Source: Marinifilum sp.
Lineage (GTDB): Bacteria > Bacteroidota > Bacteroidia > Bacteroidales > CG2-30-32-10
Length of the DNA stretch: 32,258 bases
Direction of reading: 5' to 3'
NCBI GenBank assembly: GCA_020718065.1
Contig: DYDE01000030.1
Location: 1-32,258, forward strand
In this document: one piece after another, positions 1-8,558 of the stretch
Numbering within the stretch: position 1 is the first letter of the stretch
How the letters are laid out: the number at the start of each line of letters is the position of its first letter
Program-made: the position numbers and the translations under genes
Notes under the pieces: generated by a model
Told to the model about the DNA's origin: nothing
The model's database searches: none
What the model saw: only the letters and a program-made list of their open reading frames with translations

Positions 1-370
1 GTAGATTCATTTTATTATCGTTTCTACAAAGATAATATTATTTAGGTAAGGTATGAGATAAGCATAAAAATTAATATCAGGTTTTACAATAAAAAACCAA
101 TCAATTAAACATGTTTTTTAAAAAAAATTGATAATTCTATTTTTCATTGATATGTCAAAACTTACCATGCCATAAAACATAAATTTTATGCTATTGCAAA
201 AATTTACCAAATCTATTTATCTTAAAATTTAAAAAGATACTTACTTGATGATTTACTGAACAATACGGTCTATTAATTATATTTTATGTTTAAGTAGTAA
301 GTTGATTTAATTTTAGAAATTTGACTTAAAAATTTATAAATTGCTGAAAATGTATTAAATTTATACGCTA
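1..370. other. Non-coding left edge upstream of hybrid kinase
   Basis: These 370 bases are very AT-rich and I see no gene in them on either strand. A small palindrome, CATAAA-T-TTTATG, lies at 178-190. No exact Bacteroidota -7 box (TAnnTTTG) is present before the kinase start at 371, so its promoter cannot be placed. Confidence 0.6.
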
Positions 371-2989
371 ATGGTTTTAGGCAATGAACCAATGAAAGAA
401 GACAACAAAAACTATTCAGAAGAGAAAATACTCCGGCAAAAGGCAGAAGAACTATTGCAAAAACAAAATTCTATAGATATATCTTCTATGACCGAAGCAG
501 AAATACTGAGTATGCTTCACGAACTTAATATTCAGCATTTAATGCTCGAATTGAAGATTGCGCAACTTGAGGAAGAAAAAAAACAAGAAGACAAAGAAAC
601 AAAATATCATACTCTATTGGAATTTGCACCTGATGCTTTTTTTCAGGGAGATTTAACTGGTAATTTAATAACAGTAAACGATAAAGCTATAGAACTCACT
701 GGTTATTCAAGAGATGAACTTCATTCTATGAATATATCAGCACTATTTAATTCAAATGAATTAAACAGCAATCCATTAAAATATGTTCTATTAAAACAAG
801 GAGAAACAATTAAGAATGAAAGTGTAATTACCAAAAAAAACGGAGTAAAAATTCAAGTAGAAATGAACTCTAATAAAATGCTTGATGGAACCTATCAGTG
901 TTATATGAGAGATATTACAGATAGAAAAAAAGCAGAAGAGGCATTAAAAGAAAGTCAGCAATTGTTTCAAAACCTCACTCAGGTTTCTCCAGTTGGGATT
1001 TTCAGAACCAGAACAGATGGATATACTACATTTGTTAATCCCCGTTGGTCTGAATTATCAGGTTTGTCTTTTGATGAAGCAATAGGATATGGATGGCTAA
1101 AAGCTGTTCATCCTGATGACAGAGAACGTCTGGCAAAAAATTGGGATTCTGATGTAGAAAATCAGGAAGCATCAGACGCAGATTATCGCTTTCTAAAACC
1201 AGATGGCAGCATCGTATGGGTAGTTGGTAATGCTGTACCAGAATATAGAGATAACATCATACATGGTTATATTGGAACTATTACTGACATAACAGAAAGA
1301 AAACAAGCAGAAAAGATACAAACCCTTTTATTTAAAATATCTCAGGCTGCTAATTATTCTCAATCACTAGATGAATTTTATATTACTCTATATGCAAACT
1401 TAAAAGAAGTTGTTAATACAGATAATTTGTTTATTGCAATCCATAATAAAAAAGACGATACTTTGTCTTTTCCTTTTTTTAAAGACACAAAAGCAAAAAA
1501 TCCGGGAAGTAGAAAATTTGGGAATGGCTTAACTGAATATGTAATTAAAAATAAAGCTCCCCTTCTTAAAGATGAAAAAGGCTTATTAGAAATGTTTGAA
1601 AAAGGAATAGCCAGTCAAATATTATCGGTTTCAAAAAGTTGGTTAGGAGTGCCTTTAAAAACACAGGATGAAATAATTGGAGTATTGGCAATTAAAAGCT
1701 ATACTGATGACGTAAAATTTGGAGAAATAGAAAAAGACATACTAATATATTGTTCAGAACAAATTGCTATAGTTTTAAAACAAAAACACAATGAAGAATT
1801 AAAACGAAACGTACAACTGGCTGAAAAAACCGCACAGATAAAACATCAGTTTCTTGCCAATATGAGCCACGAAATGCGTACCCCAATGAACGGCATACTT
1901 GGTATGGTCGATTTTCTTTTACAAACTAAACTTGATGAAAAACAACTTGACTATGCAAAAACAATTAAGAATTCATCTGAAACATTATTAAATCTTATTA
2001 ATGATGTACTTGATTTAGCCAAAATAGAAGCTGGTACAATGAAAGTAACACCCAATGAATTCAATATTCATAAGCTTTTAAATGAAGTATTAAGTTTATT
2101 TAAGGCATCCATTGAGCAAAAAGGGCTTGCTATTAATCTGTATTATTCAAAAGACCTTCCTGATTTCTTGATTGCTGATAAAAACAGAATAAATCAAATT
2201 ATCAACAACCTGCTTTCAAATGCTATTAAATTTACAAATAGTGGAAGTATTTCTATTTTTGTTTCAAAACAAAAAGATGATGAAAGCAATAATTTGAAAT
2301 TTCTGAATGAGCACAATGAAAAAAAAATAAAAGTTAGAGTTGAAGTAAAAGATACAGGAATTGGTATAAGTAAAGAAAACCAAGCTGATTTATTCTTATC
2401 ATTTAGCCAGATAGATTCAACATATACAAGAAACTACGAAGGCACAGGACTTGGATTGGCTATTTCTAAAAGATTAGTTGAATTGATGGGAGGTGAAATC
2501 GGATTAAATAGCGAAATGGGGAAAGGAAGTACTTTTTGGTTTACTTTTGAAGCAATTCCTATTTCAGAATCATCTTTAAATGAAGCACCTAAAACCAATC
2601 CGAATAATATAAAATACAATTTTAACCTTAAGGTTTTATTGGTAGAAGACAAATATATCAATCAGAAAGTTATTACATTGATGTTGCATAATGTTGGATG
2701 CAAAATAGAAGTTGCAAATAATGGTATGGAAGCATTGAAAATATTTGAAGAAAATAATTGTGATCTTATACTTATGGATATCCAAATGCCGATCATGGAT
2801 GGGGTTACTGCTGTAAAAGAGTTAAATAGAAGACACTCGAAGCTACCACCTATTATTGGGTTAAGTGCAAATGCCATGGAAGGTGATGCTGAAAAATATA
2901 TTGCTGAAGGCATGGATGATTATTTATCGAAACCTGTTTCTGCTGAACAGTTATATGAAAAAATCATCAAATGGACGGGTAAGAAATAA
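371..2989 (+). CDS. Soluble hybrid sensor histidine kinase (PAS-PAS-GAF-HisKA-HATPase-REC)
   Basis: Cytoplasmic hybrid kinase of 872 residues with no signal peptide or membrane segment. In order it has an N-terminal helical stretch, PAS domains at about 77-186 and 198-312 (each ending in a DIT(D/E)RK signature), a GAF domain at about 318-478, HisKA with the phospho-accepting His500 in SHEMRTPMNG, an HATPase domain at about 604-734 (N-box INNLLSNAIKFT, then DTGIGIS and GTGLGLAIS), and a C-terminal REC at about 754-868 with Asp803 in LMDIQMP. The order implies autophosphorylation at His500 and transfer to Asp803; an external phosphotransfer protein would be the next partner, and none is seen here. 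The start may be ATG 371 or the in-frame ATG at 392, which gives a more usual N-terminus (MKEDNKN). Its REC closely resembles that of the TPR hybrid kinase at 23851-26715, so the two are paralogous there. It converges with the gene ending at 3013 across only 23 bp. The sensed signal is unknown. Confidence 0.93.
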   Translation: MVLGNEPMKEDNKNYSEEKILRQKAEELLQKQNSIDISSMTEAEILSMLHELNIQHLMLELKIAQLEEEKKQEDKETKYHTLLEFAPDAFFQGDLTGNLITVNDKAIELTGYSRDELHSMNISALFNSNELNSNPLKYVLLKQGETIKNESVITKKNGVKIQVEMNSNKMLDGTYQCYMRDITDRKKAEEALKESQQLFQNLTQVSPVGIFRTRTDGYTTFVNPRWSELSGLSFDEAIGYGWLKAVHPDDRERLAKNWDSDVENQEASDADYRFLKPDGSIVWVVGNAVPEYRDNIIHGYIGTITDITERKQAEKIQTLLFKISQAANYSQSLDEFYITLYANLKEVVNTDNLFIAIHNKKDDTLSFPFFKDTKAKNPGSRKFGNGLTEYVIKNKAPLLKDEKGLLEMFEKGIASQILSVSKSWLGVPLKTQDEIIGVLAIKSYTDDVKFGEIEKDILIYCSEQIAIVLKQKHNEELKRNVQLAEKTAQIKHQFLANMSHEMRTPMNGILGMVDFLLQTKLDEKQLDYAKTIKNSSETLLNLINDVLDLAKIEAGTMKVTPNEFNIHKLLNEVLSLFKASIEQKGLAINLYYSKDLPDFLIADKNRINQIINNLLSNAIKFTNSGSISIFVSKQKDDESNNLKFLNEHNEKKIKVRVEVKDTGIGISKENQADLFLSFSQIDSTYTRNYEGTGLGLAISKRLVELMGGEIGLNSEMGKGSTFWFTFEAIPISESSLNEAPKTNPNNIKYNFNLKVLLVEDKYINQKVITLMLHNVGCKIEVANNGMEALKIFEENNCDLILMDIQMPIMDGVTAVKELNRRHSKLPPIIGLSANAMEGDAEKYIAEGMDDYLSKPVSAEQLYEKIIKWTGKK

Positions 2990-3012
2990 TTAATAAAAAC
3001 AGTTATTTTTTG

Positions 3013-3297
3013 TTAAATATTAAAGTAAAAGAACAAAATAGCGTATATAAATGTGGCTAGTAAAATTCCTCTTCCTGTGTAATCGAATTTCATTTTTAAC
3101 ATATAGAAACGAAAAACCAAAACATTCATAAAAATACAAATAAGATGCAAGGTAGAATCTTTTAAAAAGGCGACCCCTTGATTCGTACTTGCTAAATATT
3201 TGTTTACATAATATAAAATCAGAAAACTTATAGCAGGAGTTAATAAACCAAGGGCTATTCCCAATATCCAGGTGTCTTTTTTCAGAAATTTAAACAT
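3013..3297 (-). CDS. Small three-helix membrane protein, coupled to surE
   Basis: I choose the ATG at 3297, giving 94 residues starting MFKFLKKDTW; the frame is open further upstream but that part lies inside surE. Three hydrophobic segments are visible: WILGIALGLLTPAISFLILY, a middle one around LHLICIFMNVLVFRFYML, and a last one around GILLATFIYAILFFYF. It is therefore probably an inner-membrane protein. Its start overlaps the surE stop by 8 bp, so it is likely translationally coupled to surE. From general knowledge, small membrane proteins often follow surE in Bacteroidota, sometimes before lpxB; no lpxB follows here. I know of no defined function. Confidence 0.7.
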   Translation of the reverse strand: MFKFLKKDTWILGIALGLLTPAISFLILYYVNKYLASTNQGVAFLKDSTLHLICIFMNVLVFRFYMLKMKFDYTGRGILLATFIYAILFFYFNI

Positions 3298-4060
3298 TGA
3301 ATTTCCAGTTATTAAGTAAAGGTATAGTTTTATAAGCTGTAAGATCAATTTGTGTTGGAACAATAGTAACGTATCCCTGTTCTAATGCCCATTCATCAGT
3401 ATCCTCAGAATTTTCATTTTTCTTAAGATAACCCGTAAGCCAATAATAATTCCGATTATGTGGGTCAAGTCTTTCATCAAATTTTTCTACCCATATAGCT
3501 TTAGCTTGTCTGCATACTTTAATCCCTTTTATTTTATCTCTTGATATTGCAGGAATATTAACATTCAAGCAAACACCTTCAGGCAAACCATGTAAAATCA
3601 AATTTTCTGTTATTGTCTTAATATAGTCATGGCAAGCAGAAAAGTCAGCATCCATAGAATAATCTAATAACGAAAACCCAATTGCTGGAATTCCTTCAAT
3701 TGCAGCTTCTATTGCAGCAGCCATTGTTCCAGAATATATAACACTTATTGTGGAATTAGATCCATGATTAATTCCTGAAACAATCAAATCGGGACGATGT
3801 GGAAGAACTTTGTGCATTGCAAGTTTTACACAATCTACAGGTGTTCCATTGCATTTATACTCAACTATTTCATTGTCAATATCAACTTTGGTAATTCGTA
3901 AAGGTTCATTAATAGTTATAGCATGTCCCATTCCTGATTGAGGTTTATCAGGTGCCATAACATATACTTCTCCCAAATGTTTCATAGTATTTACCAAACT
4001 ACGAATGCCAGGAGCTGCAATGCCATCATCATTTACTACCAATATAACTGGCTTTCCCAT
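3290..4060 (-). CDS. surE: 5'/3'-nucleotidase SurE
   Basis: SurE is a divalent-metal-dependent phosphatase that dephosphorylates nucleoside 5'- and 3'-monophosphates in the cytoplasm. The N-terminal VILVVNDDGIAAPGI motif is diagnostic. Expected metal ligands are visible as Asp11 and Asp12 (NDDG), Ser42 (PQSGMGHA) and Asn98 (SGINHGSN), followed by the conserved YSGTMAAAIEAAIEGIPAIG stretch. I place the start at ATG 4060, giving 256 residues, a normal family length. The frame also opens with a TTG at 4075, but that codon lies within a likely -7 promoter box and adds only MQKKE. The sequence just before the ATG is A-rich, as is usual in this phylum. The stop overlaps the next gene by 8 bp. The hydrolase gene ends 45 bp upstream on the same strand. 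Confidence 0.95.
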   Translation of the reverse strand: MGKPVILVVNDDGIAAPGIRSLVNTMKHLGEVYVMAPDKPQSGMGHAITINEPLRITKVDIDNEIVEYKCNGTPVDCVKLAMHKVLPHRPDLIVSGINHGSNSTISVIYSGTMAAAIEAAIEGIPAIGFSLLDYSMDADFSACHDYIKTITENLILHGLPEGVCLNVNIPAISRDKIKGIKVCRQAKAIWVEKFDERLDPHNRNYYWLTGYLKKNENSEDTDEWALEQGYVTIVPTQIDLTAYKTIPLLNNWKFNV

Positions 4061-4072
4061 TTCTTTTTTTTG

Positions 4073-4080
4073 CAAAATTA
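4073..4080 (-). promoter_or_regulatory. Putative -7 box for surE
   Basis: On the minus strand this reads TAATTTTG followed by CAAAAAAA, matching the Bacteroidota -7 consensus TAnnTTTG, and it sits 12 bp before the surE ATG. A second match, TATCTTTG, lies at 4093-4100. No well-spaced -33 TTTG is obvious, so this remains a motif match only. Confidence 0.4.
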
Positions 4081-4105
4081 CAAATTTTGCCTCAAAGATA
4101 AAACA

Positions 4106-5317
4106 TTAACTTAAATGTTTAGATGCAATATTAAAAACCTTATCAAAAGCTTTGTTTACTTCTAATTTATTTTTTTCATTAGCAGGAAAAGGAGTTTCAT
4201 GTCTATATTCAAAAGAAAAATCAAGAATCTTTGTAAATATCTTTCTTTTTCTATCCTCCCCTTTTAAAAAGTTAACAACTTCATAGGGAGGAACTACTGT
4301 ATCTTTTTCTAATAAGAGTGCTGCAATATTATCAGATAATTCATTTAGTCGTTTATTTCGTATTTCTTTCATTTTATGATAATCGAGCATAGATTTAAAA
4401 TAAAAGCTTGCTGAATTAAGCTTCTGAAAATAAGATGACATTTTCTTATCTATGATAAGTTCTTTTTCGAGATGTTCTATAAAATAAGAATAAATAGCAA
4501 TGTTGGCTTCACTATCTAAAATGTATTTTGATACAGGCGACATACGATTAAATGTAGCACCACCACAAAAAATAAACAGTTTGGTATCTGTAAACCAATT
4601 GTTTTCGTTAGTGAATAATATAATTTCTGCAAGCATGGAACCTATAGAGTATGAAAAAATATTTATTCCAGCATCTTTGTCCAAATTAACAAACTTACCA
4701 CTTCTTAAAAGTTTAACAAACTGAATGAAGTCGCAATAACTTTCTAAACCCGACCAAAAAAAATGTTGAGGATTATATTGCAATCTTGTACTGATAGCTG
4801 CATTTGCAAAGGAAGAATCGACAATTGTAGGAAACATTTTCTTGCGTTCATCTGATACTTTGCTCATTATTTTTTGGTTACTCCATTCTGCAGGAGTTCT
4901 GTTCATATGAAAAGCAATGGGAAACAAAACCACTGAACTGTTCGTTTGTTCAACCAATCTTTTAGCCCATGGCAAATATTTGGTCCAATCCTTTTCATTT
5001 AATCCATGAAGCAGAATAGTTATTTTTTTTGATTTACTTGCTTTCGGGTTTGTAAAAACCGTAAACTTATATAATTTGTTTTCAATTATATCTGCATCAT
5101 CAATATTAATTATTTTATACTGATAAGGAGAACTGATACCATTTAATGACAAACTATCATTTCTTTCTTTATTTAAATCCTTTATTTGAGGTAGAAACTC
5201 ATAGTTTTCTGAAATAAAAGAACTGTTGTAAATAGTAAGACCATTATCCAGATCAATTTTATCGTCATTAACATTAAAACATTCCTTTAAATGTATATAA
5301 TCATCATAATAACTCAT
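4106..5317 (-). CDS. Alpha/beta-hydrolase-like protein, cytoplasmic, unassigned family
   Basis: 403 residues from the ATG at 5317 (MSYYDDYIHL); an upstream TTG at 5323 would add two residues and is less likely. No signal peptide or membrane segment is seen. The fold is suggested by a central strand plus oxyanion-type loop, ITILLHGLNEKDW, a nucleophile elbow SYSIGS centred on Ser224, an acidic residue Asp339 in LLEKDTVVPP, and His373 in YRHETPFP. Spacing and order (Ser, Asp, His) fit an alpha/beta-hydrolase triad. The first elbow position is Ser rather than the usual Gly of GxSxG. The long N-terminal part (about 1-95) is not recognised. From memory it resembles a Bacteroidota family of unknown function (possibly DUF6051), but I cannot confirm this. 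The substrate is unknown. It lies between the GH92 gene (60 bp upstream) and surE (45 bp downstream) on the same strand. Confidence 0.75.
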   Translation of the reverse strand: MSYYDDYIHLKECFNVNDDKIDLDNGLTIYNSSFISENYEFLPQIKDLNKERNDSLSLNGISSPYQYKIINIDDADIIENKLYKFTVFTNPKASKSKKITILLHGLNEKDWTKYLPWAKRLVEQTNSSVVLFPIAFHMNRTPAEWSNQKIMSKVSDERKKMFPTIVDSSFANAAISTRLQYNPQHFFWSGLESYCDFIQFVKLLRSGKFVNLDKDAGINIFSYSIGSMLAEIILFTNENNWFTDTKLFIFCGGATFNRMSPVSKYILDSEANIAIYSYFIEHLEKELIIDKKMSSYFQKLNSASFYFKSMLDYHKMKEIRNKRLNELSDNIAALLLEKDTVVPPYEVVNFLKGEDRKRKIFTKILDFSFEYRHETPFPANEKNKLEVNKAFDKVFNIASKHLS

Positions 5318-5343
5318 AGGCAAATATTTATAACATTATTTTG

Positions 5344-5351
5344 CAAAAGTA
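5344..5351 (-). promoter_or_regulatory. Putative -7 box for the hydrolase gene
   Basis: On the minus strand this reads TACTTTTG followed by CAAAATAATG, a good match to TAnnTTTG, 26 bp before the ATG at 5317. It suggests the hydrolase gene can be transcribed independently of the GH92 gene. The -33 partner is not clear. Confidence 0.4.
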
Positions 5352-5377
5352 ATAAAGTTAATTTACCTATTAAACAA

Positions 5378-8308
5378 TCATTCTACAATTATTTCATCTA
5401 CAAATATCCACGAAGGATTTCCTGCACCTAAATGCCATGTGGGTATTTTCCCATAATTTTTAGCTTTTACCCGAATGTATCTTCCTTTTACATTAACATT
5501 AGCATCAAAATCCTTAATTAATGAATTATAATCATTATCAGAAACATCGTTTTTAATTGTAGAAATCATAATAAAGTTAACACCATCATCTGATATTGCA
5601 TATTCAATTATGCTTGGCATCCAAATCCAAGAAACAATATCCTGCAAAAATCCTGTAGATATTTTATGAATGTTTTGAACTTTTCCAAGATCAATTACTG
5701 CTTCAAAATCTTTACCATTATAACCCTGCCATGCACCAAGTCTGAAGTTTTTACCACCTCTTATGTAATCAATTAAACCTTCAGCACCTCCGGCGGTATA
5801 TTGGTTATCGTATAAAGAAATTAGTTTTACACTTCTACCTTCAGGTATTTTAATAAACTGGGCAGTTACAATATAACTTTTCCCAAATCCCTTTTGATAT
5901 GAAATTGCTTTAAGAGTTGATGTTTCATTAATTTCTATTGGATTAACATATAATGATTTTGTAGAATCAGGTTCAGTTCCATCCAATGTATAAAATATCC
6001 TGGTATCAGTTGTTATTTTATTAATTTCAATCTTTTTTGAAGTAAAAAAGGTTTTTCCATTGGTAACAAAATAGGGAACCGGAACTATTTTATTTTCAGA
6101 AATAGATGTTACAGGAACATCTGCATCATTTGTTCCCCAATTTTTATCGGGCGTTTCTCCCATAGTAAAAACAATTTCACCTCCATTCATAATATCACTA
6201 TGGAGAATAAAACAATTATTGTATTTTTTGCCATTCATTGTTGCAGATTGAATATAAATATTTTTATCTAAAACATTATCAGCTTTGATAATGAATTTCT
6301 TTCCGTTTTCAAGATTGATAGTTACTTTCTTGAATAAAGGTGTCCCAATTGCATATTCTTCATTACCCGGACAAACAGAATATAATCCCATTGCACTCAT
6401 CACATACCATGCTGACATTTGTCCACAATCTTCATTCCCACATAAACCATCAATAGTTGGCTTATACATCTCGTCCATTATTTTTCTTACTATTTGTTGT
6501 GTTTTCCATGGTTTATTAATATAGCTAAAGAGATATGCCATATGATGACTAGGTTCATTGCCATGGGCATACTGACCAATAAGTCCAGTAATATCTGCTT
6601 GTTCTCTTCCTGAAACTTTGTTACTGGTAGAAAACAACTCATCTAATTTGTTTTCAAGTTTTAGCTTCCCTCCCATCAAATCAAAAAAACCTGTTATATC
6701 CTGAGGAACGTAAAAACTATATTGCCATGCATTTGCTTCAGTATAATTAAAATTAACTTCAGTTGGCACAAAAGGAGAATACCATCCTCCATTAAATTTA
6801 GCTCGCATAAAACCAGTAGTATTATCAAAAAGGTTTTTATAATACTGTGCACGTTTTATATAATTTAAATAATCTTCCTTTTTGCCAAGCTTTAATGCCA
6901 TCTGCGCAATACACCAATCATCGTATGCATATTCAAGGGTTTTTGAAACAGATTCAGCTTCCCATTCAGATGGAATAAACCCAAATTTTTTATATGCATC
7001 AAGCCCCAAATGATCAAGTTCGGCACTATGTTTCATAGCTTCAAATGCTTTTAAAGCATCGAAACCAACAATACCTTTTATATATGCATCAACAATTACA
7101 GGCACAGAATGATACCCGATCATACAATAAGTTTCATTACCAGATAGCTCCCAAACAGGAAGAATTCCACCATAAACATATTGGTTAATAAATGTATTTA
7201 TAAAATCGCATGTTCTTTTTTGATCAATAATCGTGAAAAGAGGGTGTTCAGCCCTATATGTATCCCATAATGAAAAAACCGTATAATTATCATAACCATT
7301 TGCCTGATGTATTTTCAAATCAGCACCACGGTATTGACCATCAACATCCATATATAGATTAGGATTAAGCATAGCATGATATAATGCAGTATAGAAATTG
7401 GTTGTTTGTTCTTTTGAACCTCCTTCAACTTGTATTTTCCCCAATTCTTTATTCCATTCAATAGTAGCATTACTTTTAACTTTTTCAAAATTCCAGTCTG
7501 GAATTTCTGATTGAAGATTATTATATGCTCCATCAGTACTAACACCAGAAATACCAACTTTTGCATAAACAGCTTCGTTTTTTTCTATTTTAAAGTTGAA
7601 ATATGCTTTTACATTTTTTCCAATTCCTTCTTTTGTATTTGGTTTTACAATATCATCCAAAGCAATACTATAACTTGCTATAGGTTTAGAAAATTTAATG
7701 TAAAAATAAACATATTGATCTTCAGCCCATGCTTTTGAACGACGCATTCCTTTTATTTCAGAGTTGCTTACTACTTCAATATATGATTCAATAACATCAT
7801 CGCGGTGCTGAAGATCAATAATTATACCTGCATTATTGTTTTCAGAAAAGGTATATTTATGAAATCCTACACGTTTTGTTGCTGTTAATTCTACATTAAC
7901 ATTATATTTATCTAATTGTACACGATAATAACCAGGTGAAGCAGTTTCATTTTTGTGATTAAATGTAGAAGCATAGTTTGTATTTATCAAATTAACATTT
8001 CCAGTATATGGCATTAAAAGAATATCGCCATAATCAGAACAACCCGTTCCACTCAAATGAGTGTGAGAAAATCCATATATAATACTATCAGAATAATGAT
8101 ATGCAGAACATCCATCCCAACCTGTTAATCGAGTATCAGGACTTAGTTGAACCATGCCAAAAGGAACAGAAGCTCCCGGGTATGTGTGCCCATGTCCACC
8201 AGTGCCAATAAATGGATTAACATAATCAGTATATCTGGGTGATTGTGCTTTTAAATGTGTAAATAAACCGATAGTTATCAATAGTAAAGCAAATTTTAAT
8301 TTATTCAT
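5378..8308 (-). CDS. Secreted GH92 alpha-mannosidase with C-terminal FN3/CHB-like and discoidin (CBM32-like) domains
   Basis: Exported protein of 976 residues (signal peptide 1-21, THLKA^Q). The GH92 catalytic region (about 28-735) opens with YTDYVNPFIGTGGHGHTYPG and includes WDTYRAEHPL (about 348), GNEPSHHMAYLF (about 578) and GNEDCGQMSAW (about 621), all family hallmarks. GH92 enzymes are calcium-dependent, inverting exo-alpha-mannosidases, usually acting on alpha-1,2/1,3 links of N-glycans or mannans. I did not assign the acid and base residues individually. GH92 proteins are typically about 750 residues. The extra 230 residues comprise a chitobiase/hexosaminidase C-terminal-like domain (about 741-820, with FYTLDGTEPDS) and an F5/8C discoidin-type domain (about 830-976), probably for carbohydrate binding. 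There is no T9SS domain and no lipobox, so it is most likely periplasmic. No SusC/SusD pair is adjacent, so it is not a standard polysaccharide utilisation locus. Confidence 0.95.
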   Translation of the reverse strand: MNKLKFALLLITIGLFTHLKAQSPRYTDYVNPFIGTGGHGHTYPGASVPFGMVQLSPDTRLTGWDGCSAYHYSDSIIYGFSHTHLSGTGCSDYGDILLMPYTGNVNLINTNYASTFNHKNETASPGYYRVQLDKYNVNVELTATKRVGFHKYTFSENNNAGIIIDLQHRDDVIESYIEVVSNSEIKGMRRSKAWAEDQYVYFYIKFSKPIASYSIALDDIVKPNTKEGIGKNVKAYFNFKIEKNEAVYAKVGISGVSTDGAYNNLQSEIPDWNFEKVKSNATIEWNKELGKIQVEGGSKEQTTNFYTALYHAMLNPNLYMDVDGQYRGADLKIHQANGYDNYTVFSLWDTYRAEHPLFTIIDQKRTCDFINTFINQYVYGGILPVWELSGNETYCMIGYHSVPVIVDAYIKGIVGFDALKAFEAMKHSAELDHLGLDAYKKFGFIPSEWEAESVSKTLEYAYDDWCIAQMALKLGKKEDYLNYIKRAQYYKNLFDNTTGFMRAKFNGGWYSPFVPTEVNFNYTEANAWQYSFYVPQDITGFFDLMGGKLKLENKLDELFSTSNKVSGREQADITGLIGQYAHGNEPSHHMAYLFSYINKPWKTQQIVRKIMDEMYKPTIDGLCGNEDCGQMSAWYVMSAMGLYSVCPGNEEYAIGTPLFKKVTINLENGKKFIIKADNVLDKNIYIQSATMNGKKYNNCFILHSDIMNGGEIVFTMGETPDKNWGTNDADVPVTSISENKIVPVPYFVTNGKTFFTSKKIEINKITTDTRIFYTLDGTEPDSTKSLYVNPIEINETSTLKAISYQKGFGKSYIVTAQFIKIPEGRSVKLISLYDNQYTAGGAEGLIDYIRGGKNFRLGAWQGYNGKDFEAVIDLGKVQNIHKISTGFLQDIVSWIWMPSIIEYAISDDGVNFIMISTIKNDVSDNDYNSLIKDFDANVNVKGRYIRVKAKNYGKIPTWHLGAGNPSWIFVDEIIVE

Positions 8309-8343
8309 ATTATTATTATTTAGTTTTTTTATTTAAAGGTTTC

Positions 8344-8351
8344 CAAAATTA
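8344..8351 (-). promoter_or_regulatory. Putative -7 box for the GH92 gene
   Basis: The minus strand reads TAATTTTG, matching TAnnTTTG, 35 bp before the GH92 ATG. A -33 TTTG is not evident; instead an inverted repeat begins 22 bp upstream of the box. Confidence 0.35.
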
Positions 8352-8373
8352 TAAAATAAAACGATTTAGGTTA

Positions 8374-8394
8374 TAGTATTTAGTAAAAATACTA
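8374..8394. promoter_or_regulatory. Perfect 8-5-8 inverted repeat, possible operator upstream of GH92
   Basis: TAGTATTT, a 5-bp spacer, then AAATACTA form a perfect dyad. It lies 65 bp before the GH92 ATG, where the -33 region would fall relative to the box at 8344-8351. Position and symmetry suit a dimeric regulator. AT-rich DNA makes chance dyads fairly likely, so this is tentative. Confidence 0.35.
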
Positions 8395-8464
8395 ACTGTT
8401 CAATTTAAGTATTATTACATCATGTTTCATAAAATCTACTGTATGAATAATTTGTTTATACTAA

Positions 8465-8472
8465 TAATTTTG
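8465..8472 (+). promoter_or_regulatory. Putative -7 box for the 3-module Ig-like protein
   Basis: TAATTTTG matches TAnnTTTG, 86 bp before the ATG at 8559. A TTTG lies at 8451-8454, but that is too close to be a standard -33 element. Confidence 0.3.
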
Positions 8473-8558
8473 TAATGTTCTGAATCTAGTCTATTACTAT
8501 AATAAAATATGTTAAACAAGAACATTAAAGCAAATGCAAAACATTAAAGAAAAAAGCA

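Noticed and set aside
3298-3363. Longer start for the small membrane protein
   Set aside because: The extra 22 residues lie entirely within surE. ATG 3297 gives a typical 8-bp coupled overlap.
4061-4075. TTG at 4075 as the surE start
   Set aside because: It lies inside a likely -7 box and adds five non-conserved residues; ATG 4060 gives the standard N-terminus.
5378-8308. Polysaccharide utilisation locus
   Set aside because: No SusC, SusD or further glycosidases accompany the GH92 gene within the window.
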